In this document: one piece after another, positions 53,786-62,082 of the stretch
How positions within the stretch are numbered: the first letter of the stretch is position 1
How the letters are laid out: every line of letters begins with the position of its first letter
Assembly: GCF_910589235.1 (NCBI RefSeq)
Contig: NC_060963.1
Coordinates: 378,501-442,500 of the forward strand
Direction of reading: 5' to 3'
DNA length: 64,000 nucleotides
Source of the DNA: Vespa crabro
Taxonomy: Eukaryota; Arthropoda; Insecta; Hymenoptera; Vespidae
Translations under genes and position numbers: made by a program
Notes under the pieces: model-generated
Told to the model about the DNA's origin: nothing
What the model saw: the letters and a program-made list of their open reading frames with translations, nothing else
The model's database searches: none

Positions 53786-53822
<37 letters not shown>
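53786..53822. repeat. (AT)n
   Basis: About 18 AT units flanked by ATGCAT and ATGCGA. Confidence 0.95.
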
Positions 53823-53825
<3 letters not shown>

Positions 53826-54529
53826 ATGAGTAAAATAATAATAGTGAAAGATAAGAAACGATAAGATAGATGAAACGAATCGTCGGTCAATAGAATCTTT
53901 GCGGGATATTTGGGAAAATTTATGGGAAAGTTGTTATTGTATTTTTACATTTACTGCGATTGAACTATCGTACAAACTTTCAATTACGCATTACTTGCAG
54001 AATAATAATATAACTATCAAAAAAATTTATTATTGTCTATTATTATCAAGACCTTTCAAATAATTTGACAAAAACCATCATAAATCCTTGTCCCAATGAC
54101 CGAAGGTCATTATTAATCCGATAGAAAACGAAAAACAATGACACATAGCGAAGAAATGGGTATACGTACTGACAAAAATATGTGATGTCACTAGGTACTT
54201 GTATATGGACTCAACTTTGAAATGGATTTAAAACTATCGATAGATAATTTAGAGTACGATAAAGAGCTCCGTTGATTTATGCGATTTTCATGCGTTGTTT
54301 TTTTTTTCTTTTTTTTTTTTTATTTCTAAATATACATACATACGTGATATGTCGGTATTATTCCAAATAGATAGTAAATAATTTGTAAACATTTGTGAGT
54401 CGAAAAAAAACATTTGATTCGTCGTCGTACGTAGCGACGAGAAAAGAGAACGATCCGGAGGCAAGAGAGAAGAGGGGAGGCACCCTGCTTTTCTCTCTCT
54501 CTCCCCCCGAAAGAGAGGGGTACCTTACA

Positions 54530-54830
54530 CATGTCTAGGGATCTACGAGGCCCCGAAAATGGGTCCGTAAAGCTAGTCCCAGTGGGGCCGCTCGCATATG
54601 GTGGCAACTACGCATGTGGCGCGAGCGTAGACAGGCACTCACACAGAGAAGATCTCGCGGTAATAGCCAGGTGTTTCAAAGGTGAGGCGATGGGGTGCTC
54701 CTCGCCTCGAGAGGCGGCGGAACAAAAAAACAAACCAGCTTCCTTCCGATGGGGCTACCTCCCATCGGCTGAGCCACACGGTATACGTACCGTACACATG
54801 CGCACACCTAGACAAGGTGTGCCGTAATAA
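54530..54830. other. GC-rich, hairpin-dense segment of unknown nature
   Basis: A sharply GC-rich island inside AT-rich surroundings. Perfect stems: GGCCCC/GGGGCC (54549-54554 with 54584-54589); a 7-bp stem 54589-54595 with 54621-54627; GAGGCGA/TCGCCTC (54684-54690 with 54702-54708), which competes with CGCCTC/GAGGCG (54703-54708 with 54711-54716); CCGATGGG/CCCATCGG (54746-54753 with 54761-54768); ACGGTA/TACCGT (54778-54783 with 54788-54793); and GCACACCT/AGGTGTGC (54102 offset: 54802-54809 with 54815-54822). An open + frame of 98 codons runs through it, but I recognise no domain. It could be a structured RNA, a retroelement 5' fragment or a regulatory island. Confidence 0.5.
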
Positions 54831-55495
54831 TTATACAGATTTATTCGAATGGGCCGGCTCAACTACGACGACCACCACATATATCGACTAGTTAAACGTT
54901 CCGTCGAAATACATATAACACGCTCGTGAACTCGAGGAAACTCGTACTTACTTCTACGATCGTTGGAGTCACACCTTTCATTGCTCTTCGCTCCTACCGT
55001 GTAATTTTCCATTTTGAAAGGCCCGTTAAGTAAATTATACGAATCCTAGGATATAGGTATCAAGGATTATCCGTAAATTCTCTTCGATATAGTTCTCTAA
55101 CAAGGGTAGCATCTGTTTTAAGTTTGTCTATTCGACGAAAGTTAAAAAATGTCTTTTGAAACGTATAAAATATGGTAATCGTCATAAACAGACAGATAAA
55201 GAGAGAGAGAGAGAGAGAAAGGGGTGAGAAGAGGATTCTCGTCAGTATAGTCTATAAATTAACGGACACGTTAACGCCTTTTCTTTCTAGCCTTTTAAAA
55301 GTACCGGTGACAAAGCGTACTGCGTAAGATCGCAACCGCCTCGAAGGGTTCTTCGAGGAGACCTGCTCGTGATATCGACGCTTTACTTGTCAGAGGAAAG
55401 ACAGATATATATGTACATATTTTGGTAGCAACCTGTCCGAATTTGGGACCAGTCTAGTTGGAGGGTGACCGAGAATAGAAAAGCCGACGTCCGTC

Positions 55496-55498
<3 letters not shown>

Positions 55499-55535
<37 letters not shown>
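55499..55535. repeat. (TC)n
   Basis: About 18 TC units, 2.6 kb upstream of the esg promoter. Confidence 0.95.
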
Positions 55536-55537
<2 letters not shown>

Positions 55538-55905
55538 ATTTCGCTAGGTTTGCACGTATAGAATATACGACCAAACAAAAGGCGAGGCGAGTTAACGCGC
55601 CCAACATTTGGTATAATTTAGGAGCACCTTTCGAGGCCACTTCTCTTTTTCTCTTTCCTTCTTTTTTTTTTCGCGATGAAGAGAGAACGAAGGAAGAAAG
55701 AAACGGAATAGCTCACCGGAACCAGTGGTAGCTTACCGGAATAACCGGATGAGATGCAGGTCTCTCCGTCGTCTGCTTCGTCCCCCTCTCTTTCCCCTTT
55801 TCTCTCTTTGCGGTTCTCCCTCTCTTATTTCGGTACTCTTCGTTCTCTCCTTCGGAATATTTTTCGACGGATCAAGCGCGAGCGCGCGAGGATAGGGATA
55901 TACAG

Positions 55906-55954
55906 TAGGTAGGTAGGTAGGTAGGTAGGTAGGTAGGTAGGTAGGTAGGTAGGT
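55906..55954. repeat. (AGGT)12 tetranucleotide repeat
   Basis: Twelve perfect AGGT units, the only long perfect tetranucleotide array in the window. Confidence 0.96.
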
Positions 55955-57598
55955 AGATACTTGCATAGTACGTCTAGTCGAAGAGACAGATAGCTGCTAC
56001 GAAAGGTACCTTTCTTAAGAGCGTACTTTCAAGCATGCAAGGCAGGTAGATTATTCGCCGACTAGCGACCGGTGCACGATTCATCCTTTCTCCTCTTCTT
56101 TTTTAAAATTAAATAGAGAGAGAGAGAGAGAGAGATCGCGCGTATAACCGAAGATTCGCTCCTTCCTTCCTTCCTTCTTTGCTTTGGTTGGACGCTTCGC
56201 AAGTGGCGAATTATGAGAAGGAAAAAAAAGGTCCACGGCGACGTCGGTGAGATCGATCCTCTATCCCTTCTTCCTTCGGGAAGGAAGAATATTTTTATGT
56301 ACGATCACACACGTAGTGAATAAGTTATGGCGTTAATAAAATGTAGGCCAGTCGGGAAGCGGCAGGTATATCAAAGTCGTTGGAATTCGGCCGTGGATCC
56401 CCGCGTCGTTTTCGCGAGGAAAACGTATACGTAAAATGATCTTTATGGGCGCGTAAACGCGTTACGCTTTTATAGTTACCGACAGGAGGGTGTTATAAAT
56501 CGCGACTAGTTTCTTAATTAATACGGGATAAACGTCGAATTGTCGACGGAGCGTCGTTCATTCGATCGCGTCGAACAAGGAATATAGAGTTACAAAAGGT
56601 ATTATCATAAAATTGTCGTAGAGCATGTCGCGGGCTTCGGTAGCTGTCTCTTTGTTTCTCCTTTATTACGAAACGATCGGACGAAATGATCGGGCGGTCT
56701 CTCTCGTGTGCGCGCAACCGCGCATTGGAAACTAGTCCAAAGAATATAAAGTGTTACGCGAACGAGCTGTTTACGACGACAAGTACAAGGGTCCTTCGTC
56801 AAAAATCTTTTTAGTCGTGCCTTTCTTAGTGCCTCGTCGTCGTACCGGTCTCCCGGTGGTTATCGTTTCACGATCGGCCGATTCGAATGATCTCGTTTCA
56901 CTGTGATAACCCGCTTCGTTGCCAATCGAAGAAGGATAAAAAGGAAAATCTCAATATTATTGAAATGTACGTGCTGCGATAGGAACTTTCTTTTGGGGAT
57001 ACATTATGTAGGATAAATTTTGTACGGCTCGCAATGTTTTGCTCGATGCTTTTGAAGACTATATACTATTCAAAGGGAAAACTGTGAATGACGTATCCGC
57101 GAGGTGTGATATTTCATGAAATTTTTGTATTTTTCGTAAGAGCAAATCGTTCTTGACTGAAACGTATAAGAAAAATCATAAACATGGAGATGAATCTTGA
57201 GTTTTTTTTCGAGGAGATAAATAAGTATTAAGTCACGTGGCGAGATCACGAAGAGAGCAAACGTTCTTGGTCGCGAAAATGGCAGTGCTCTGGGCTCGTG
57301 AATCCAACGTGGTCGAGTAGGCGCGCGCGCGCGAGCGCTCGTTGACGCTGGCACGCTCTCCTTCTAACAAGAGGGGGATCCACCCGTACGTGTGGGTTTC
57401 AGCACGCGTGGGCGATGCTGCGGCACGCGACACGACCGTTACGTTCGAAACTGGCGCTGCACGCTGCCGGTCGGCGAGGGGAAGGAGGCCTGAAATTCAG
57501 CAAGGGGAACGAGACGGATCGCTGTACCTTCGCACGCACACACACGCACCAGGCTCGAGTATGACGAAAGAAACGGTACGTGCGATGCTCCTGAGAGT

Positions 57599-57599
<1 letters not shown>

Positions 57600-57634
<35 letters not shown>
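57600..57634. repeat. (GA)n, about 400 bp upstream of the CCAAT array
   Basis: Seventeen GA units in the upstream promoter region; a candidate GAGA-factor site by analogy with fly promoters. Confidence 0.95.
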
Positions 57635-57637
<3 letters not shown>

Positions 57638-58009
57638 CGAAGAAGGAAAAAGAGAAAGATGGAGGGGGGCCAGGTAAATCGAACGGAAATTCGAATGGAA
57701 AAAGGCGTACGCGCAAAGTCGCGTACTGCAACGACAGCGAGAGGGAGGTAGGGTGGGTGGCCGTTTAGAGAAGAGGCCCAGCATCTGCTCTGTTTCGCGT
57801 CGCGTCGTGTCGCGCGAGAAAAATCTCGTGAACGCGCGCGTGCGCACGCGGTCACTAAGAGAGCGGAAAGAGAAGAACGAAGGGAAAAAAGAGAGGGAAG
57901 CGCAGCAGTGGGACAATCGCGTCGCGCTCACAAATATCCTGCACCTCCCGTCCGTGGAGCGTAGCTCGGCTAGCTCAAAGAGTGGGGAAGGACGCACGAG
58001 CTGTCGGAA

Positions 58010-58180
58010 CAGATGGCTTCGTCGCGATTGGTTCACGGCCCGCGACTGGCCGTCCCCCATTGGCGAACTGTACGGGGCCCCTGGCCCCGCATTGGTTCGG
58101 CAGCACGTGCGGGCCACCTGCACCTGCCTGGTGGGGCGACCTCTTATAAAAGATGTTGGAGAACCCCCTACCAGTCAGAG
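58010..58180 (+). promoter_or_regulatory. esg: Proximal promoter of the esg-like gene (CCAAT array, E-boxes, TATA, initiator)
   Basis: Reading 5' to 3': a CAGATG E-box at 58010-58015; ATTGG (inverted CCAAT) at 58027-58031, 58059-58063 and 58091-58095, spaced exactly 32 bp; CACGTG at 58104-58109; two abutting CACCTG boxes at 58115-58120 and 58121-58126; TATAAAAG at 58145-58152; and a GTCAG initiator-like sequence with A at 58177. The first T of the TATA box lies 32 bp upstream of that A, the usual core-promoter distance. The transcription start is inferred from this spacing only. The CACCTG pair matches the binding site of Snail proteins themselves and of bHLH activators. Confidence 0.7.
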
Positions 58181-58603
58181 ACCGGCTCGCAGCCGAACCG
58201 TTTTCACGATCGTCCAGTTACTCGTTCTTAATTCATTCTTCAATCTTTCTTTCTTTAATCGTCCGATTCATTTCATCCGTTCGAATAATCACGTAACGAG
58301 ATAGAAAAAAAAACGTAGTGCCATACGAGGAAGAGAGAAGTTGGTGTGTGAAATAGTGCAGTGACATTATCACGCTATCAAGGATTATTCTTATAATTTC
58401 TCGCAATTTTTCCTTATTTGGCCTTATACTCATGAACGCATCGCGACATAGTGTGATAGAAGAAGTAATTCGAGTTTACGTGCTACTCAACAAATTGGAT
58501 TAACACTGACAGTGCCTTCGCGGTGTCGACTACCTGCGAAGAGCAAAACTATTATCTATCAGTAATCGTTGCTCTCGAAGGCCCAAATATGCTTATAGAT
58601 GAG
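58177..58603 (+). other. esg: Inferred 5'UTR of the esg-like mRNA
   Basis: This is the leader between the inferred start site and the chosen initiation codon, about 427 nt. It is richer in A and T than the promoter. It contains no ATG before 58432, where a short upstream ORF begins, and only one other ATG (58589), in frame with the main start. The left end depends on the TATA/initiator call; an additional upstream non-coding exon cannot be excluded. Confidence 0.6.
58432..58503 (+). CDS. Upstream ORF in the esg leader, 23 codons
   Basis: This is the first ATG of the inferred leader. It opens a 23-codon frame (starts MNASRHSV, ends LNKLD) closed by TAA at 58501-58503, 100 nt before the main ATG. 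It has C at -3, a weak context that would allow leaky scanning. No peptide function is recognised; the likely role, if any, is translational damping of the downstream repressor. It is real as a sequence feature; its use is inferred. Confidence 0.5.
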   Translation: MNASRHSVIEEVIRVYVLLNKLD

Positions 58604-58999
58604 ATGCCTCGTAGCTTCGTTAAGAAAAACAACAGCTACAGTCACTGCCCGCTTAAGAAGCGGCCGGTGCACGTCTTGCTCAATGAAGATATCCCGAAGG
58701 TAATCAAAGGTGAGTCTCGTTGAACGCATTTTTTTTCTTTCGTGCGAAAATACATCAACATTAATTTTATCATTACCGTACAAATCGTGATTTCGTAAAT
58801 TAAAATTATTTCTTTTTCTTTCGCTCCTCCGAGCGAATATTTCGATCCATTTGTTTAAACGCGTGTTTTTTCCTTTCTTCTTCAGAAGAGATCATTGACG
58901 TGGTGGTGGACGATATTCCCGAGCCCGAAAATTTGAGCACAAAACCGGAAGATCTAAGTAGAAATGCAGAACGTCATTCGAATCAACCGCAACAACAGC

Positions 59000-59039
<40 letters not shown>

Positions 59040-59043
59040 TCAT

Positions 59044-59091
<48 letters not shown>

Positions 59092-60435
59092 TTGCAGCAG
59101 CATCAGATATCGTCGGAACCGTTGACGCATCAACGCGAGTATCCGTCAAGGTCGCCGTCACCTCCGATAAAACCACCTTCTCCCGTGATCGTACCTAGGC
59201 CGGTCTCGCCATCGGAACATTTGCATCCCCATCATCTTTATCCGGTGCATCATCTCCATCATCACCATCATTATCCCACAAAGGCAATCACGCCGCCGGC
59301 CGGAATCGCACCGATCCATCCTGTTGCAAAGAAGGCTCGCGTCGAAGTTATACAGCATGAAAGTTCCTCTTCGACTGTGGTACCGGCTACGACGACGACG
59401 GCGGCTACGGCTACGGCCGCGGTTTCTGCTAGTAGTACGGCACCGCTTCATTTCATGGCCAGCAAGGCGCCCTTGGAGCCATTGAACCTGAACACTCCGG
59501 TCGAGCCGCTTGCTCATTACGCGACACCGGCATGGGCTCGTTCCGCGCCTCTTTATCCACCTCACTATCTGCCCTATCCAGCGGCCTACAGATATCATCC
59601 GGGCACGGAACTCTATCCGTCCTATCCGATGCCAGCTTATCCACATTCCTCGCCTGAACATCATTCGTCGGTATCGCCGCCTCCACACGCCGCTCTGACC
59701 TGTCCGACGATCCAGAGACCGATCGCCAGGAGCTACGCTCACTGGGCAAGTCCCGATCATTGCGGTCTATCGCCTACCAGTTCCTTGGGATCGGGATCCC
59801 TTAGGTCGCCTCCACCGGTCACTCCCGAAGACCTATCTTCCCCGGGAAGCGACAGTGGTAGATCTTCCGCCGGTAGTACATCAGCAGGCCCAACGATTGT
59901 GAACGCTAAGATCGAGAAGAGCGCGACGAGTGGCTCCTCCACGTCGCTCTCTTCTTCCTCCTCCGCTACATCGCCAAGATATCAGTGTCCAGACTGTGGA
60001 AAATCATATTCCACGTATTCCGGATTGTCGAAGCATCAACAGTTTCACTGTGCCGCGGCGGAAGGTCAAACGAAGAAGTCCTTCTCCTGCAAATACTGCG
60101 AGAAGGTTTACGTCAGCCTCGGTGCTCTCAAAATGCACATTCGAACGCACACGTTGCCATGCAAGTGTCATCTCTGCGGCAAGGCGTTCTCGAGGCCATG
60201 GCTACTTCAAGGACACATCAGAACTCACACCGGAGAGAAGCCGTTCAGTTGTCAGCACTGTAATCGCGCGTTCGCCGACAGAAGCAATCTCAGGGCTCAT
60301 TTACAGACTCACAGCGACGTTAAGAAGTACTCTTGCACGTCCTGCAGCAAAACGTTCAGTCGAATGTCTTTGCTGACGAAGCATCAGGAGGGCGGCTGCC
60401 CTGGTGTACCCGTTCCAATAGGATACGGTTGCTAA
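58604..60435 (+). CDS. esg: Snail-family zinc-finger repressor, Escargot-like (two coding exons: 58604-58709 and 58886-60435)
   Basis: The spliced product is 551 residues. Residues 1-8 read MPRSFVKK, a SNAG-like repressor motif, followed by SHCPLKKRPV (about 14-23), the N-terminal box of insect Snail proteins. A polyQ/His tract covers about 71-104. PEDLS, matching the P-x-D-L-S CtBP-binding motif, occurs at 56-60 and 349-353. A Pro/Ser/Tyr-rich middle precedes five zinc fingers with ligands C403/C406/H419/H423, C437/C440/H453/H457, C463/C466/H479/H483, C491/C494/H507/H511 and a C2HC finger C519/C522/H535/C540. The family binds CAGGTG E-boxes and represses targets in the nucleus; in flies Escargot maintains stem and progenitor cells. 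The fifth finger ending in GGCPG and the SFSCK start of finger 2 favour Escargot over Snail or Worniu, but orthology is from memory of the family. I chose the ATG at 58604 because SNAG must be N-terminal; an in-frame ATG at 58589 would add five residues. The exon join is phase 1 (AAAG|GTGAGT to TTCTTCAG|AA) and keeps the frame open. Confidence 0.95.
58710..58885 (+). other. esg: Intron of the esg-like gene
   Basis: This 176-nt intron begins with a consensus GTGAGT donor after AAAG and ends with a pyrimidine run and CAG (acceptor AG at 58884-58885). It separates the SNAG/N-terminal box exon from the exon holding everything else. Removing it joins GTAATCAAAG to AAGAGATC to give VIKEEIID in frame. 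A nearby GTAATC at 58700 is a weaker donor and would put exon 2 out of frame, so it was not used. Confidence 0.9.
58990..59091 (+). repeat. Compound coding microsatellite (CAA)n-(CAT)5-(CAG)12
   Basis: Inside esg coding exon 2, 16 Gln codons (all CAA but one CAG) are followed by five CAT (His) and then 12 CAG plus one CAA (Gln). The protein gains Q16-H5-Q13 at residues 71-104, between the first PEDLS motif and the Pro-rich middle. The switch of codon from almost pure CAA to pure CAG indicates two independent slippage tracts. Length is likely polymorphic. Confidence 0.95.
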
Positions 60436-60518
60436 AGTGCCATTGACAACGGAGGAAATTTGGAGTGGACCGAGAGTTTCCTGCGTCTCACAAAAAGTGC
60501 GATAGCACGCGACGCGTT

Positions 60519-60572
60519 AAAAAAAAAAAAAAGAAAAAAAAGAAAAAAAAAGAAAAAAAAAGCAAAAAAAAG
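60519..60572 (+). repeat. Interrupted A tract in the 3'UTR
   Basis: Runs of 7-14 A separated by single G or GC, about 85 bp after the stop codon. Internal priming by oligo-dT could create false 3' ends here. Confidence 0.93.
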
Positions 60573-61145
60573 AACCGACGGAAAGACTCTTGCGCGCTCG
60601 TCCTTTTTTACATTTTCTATTTCTTCTGAAAGTGCCTTCTTTGGGAAAAACGTCGAATCGAAAGACGAGTTATCTAAAAAGTTATAATACGAATGTAACT
60701 TTGCTTCGATCAAGATTCGATTTCACGACTTGGATTTTAATCGAAGTCCCGAGAGACTTTAACGAGCGGTCGGCAAACGGTTTCGTGCCGTGTATTTCAA
60801 CGATCGTAGTTTTCCTTTCTCTATCTCGTCTCTCTCCCCCCCCCCCTCTCTCTCTCTCTCTTCCTCTTTCTCTCTCTTTTGATGCCTAATCTTTGCAATG
60901 CACTTGAAAAGCCGAAATCGATTGCCGAAGACGACACGACCCCACGTGTATTTTTTGTAGTTCGATTCGAGCGTAGTTTTCCCCTCGAAACTTCTTCGAT
61001 CGTCATTCGTTGTGCGTTGTAAATATATTCAAGATGGGTGTATGCGACGAGTGAGAGTATTATTACGAGTGCGTGTGTAAAAGAATAATTGGTGTTGCGC
61101 CCGTACGTAGGGTAGCGGCGTACGCTTGTTTCTCTTACGGAATCC

Positions 61146-61173
61146 TGGCCAAAGCTTGCTTCTGCTTTGGCCA
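61146..61173 (+). other. Perfect 10-bp hairpin in the esg 3'UTR
   Basis: TGGCCAAAGC (61146-61155) and GCTTTGGCCA (61164-61173) are exact reverse complements with an 8-nt loop. It is followed four bases later by an A-rich tract. Function unknown; about one such stem is expected by chance in a window this size. Confidence 0.6.
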
Positions 61174-61177
61174 CGAG

Positions 61178-61204
61178 AAAAAAAAAAGAAAAAAAAAAAA
61201 AAAA
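61178..61204 (+). repeat. Second A tract in the 3'UTR
   Basis: A10-G-A14 tract just after the 10-bp hairpin. Confidence 0.93.
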
Positions 61205-61545
61205 GACGGGAAGAAAGCGTTCAAAGTTACCGCTCGACGCGGTCCCGTGAAGTCGTCGTGCCATTATATTTTCCTTTTCTATATATTTCCACTTACTTTA
61301 CATTGTCTTTTCGTTTGTTCGATCGGATCTTCAGAGATCACACGCGATAAAAAATAGTCGACGATTAAAGAAGCTTGGAAAAAAGACCGTGTCTCATATT
61401 TCTTTGCTTCGTCGAGAAGAATGCGTGCATAAGCGGTGTTATTAATTTATACGCGTAAAATAATAGTATCTTATTTTTTTTTGGTTTCGTCCTTAAGTAG
61501 CGCACCAAAGTGCCATCGATGAAAAGCCGTCGTTCCGCTGTATAT

Positions 61546-61551
61546 AATAAA
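61546..61551 (+). terminator. Candidate proximal poly(A) signal
   Basis: AATAAA about 1.1 kb after the stop codon. It overlaps the last A of a UGUAUAUA Pumilio-type site. It would give a 3'UTR of about 1.1 kb. Confidence 0.45.
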
Positions 61552-62021
61552 GCGTTCAACGATTAGTTCGTAAGACAACAAGAGGAAGATGCATGTCGAG
61601 TATTAAATATCGTATATGCGTAAACGGAACGTTAAGGATCATTCAACGGCCGACGTCGGGCGATGTCAGGCGCCGTCGGCCTTTGATCTTATTTCCTTTT
61701 TTTTCTTTTTTGTTTGTTCATCTCTTCTCTTCGTTTTGTATTCTTACGTTTGTCCGAAGCCACACACAGCTCACTCATAAGTTACTCGAAGAAACTAGTC
61801 ATTGTATCATATAGTATGTGTAACTAGAAGGAAGGAGAGCTATTCGCCGTACGAGAGAAAACAAAAATAGAAAGTTTCTCTTTCCATCCGTAAAAGGTGA
61901 AAAGACGAAAGAGACCACGGTATATGCTTGAAAGACGAGTCGTCGTTTCGTTAATCTTTGTGCCTGTAATTAATAGAGCGCGACTCGAGGCGAGTACCAC
62001 TATTTCTAGTTTTGTAAAGAA

Positions 62022-62082
62022 AATAAACTACTATCGAGATATAGATATTGGCTATATATAGAGATATTTTATACGAAATAAA
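62022..62082 (+). terminator. Candidate distal poly(A) signals
   Basis: Two AATAAA hexamers at 62022-62027 and 62077-62082 lie in AT-rich sequence followed by a T-rich stretch (about 62110-62126) that could serve as the downstream element. They would give a 3'UTR of about 1.6 kb. A further AATAAA lies at 62228. Confidence 0.45.

Larger units (their letters stand above)
44760..54529. other. Non-coding; triplet and dinucleotide repeats, AT-rich toward the right
   Basis: No recognisable gene. Contents include a CT tract at 45148-45184, a GGC/GGA tract at 46451-46491, a long TTC/TCC stretch at 47755-47840, ATT and AT tracts near 48.1-48.24 kb, a GAC tract at 49932-49958, a direct repeat of TCGGAGATAGG at 50871 and 50891, and an AT-rich part (53.5-54.4 kb) with an AATGACC-GAA-GGTCATT inverted repeat at 54095-54111. 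Confidence 0.6.
54831..58009. other. Upstream flank of the esg-like gene, non-coding
   Basis: No recognisable protein. It carries GA/CT tracts at 55200-55218, 55499-55535, 56114-56135 and 57600-57634 and the AGGT tract at 55906-55954. From about 57240 the sequence becomes CpG- and GC-rich, leading into the promoter. Open frames on both strands at 57.5-58.3 kb follow from the GC content and the GA tract. Confidence 0.6.
60436..62082 (+). other. esg: Inferred 3'UTR of the esg-like mRNA
   Basis: After the stop codon at 60433-60435 no further frame is convincing. The stretch holds a long interrupted A tract (60519-60572), a C/CT tract (about 60837-60866), a perfect 10-bp hairpin (61146-61173), a second A tract (61178-61204) and two Pumilio-type UGUANAUA motifs (61018-61025 and 61539-61546). 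AATAAA occurs at 61546, 62022 and 62077, so two main 3' ends are plausible. The true end is not visible from sequence alone. Confidence 0.6.

Noticed and set aside
55906..55954. Tandem array considered as a CRISPR or satellite unit
   Set aside because: Four-base units without spacers; a microsatellite.
57497..58304. Overlapping long frames on both strands over the esg promoter (183 codons +, 208 codons -)
   Set aside because: Both cross the GA tract and the CCAAT/TATA promoter elements, are Arg/Ser-rich, and exclude each other; they result from high GC content.
58892..59176. 94-codon minus frame with polyVal, polyAla and polyAsp
   Set aside because: It is the antisense of the CAA/CAT/CAG tract in the esg coding exon.
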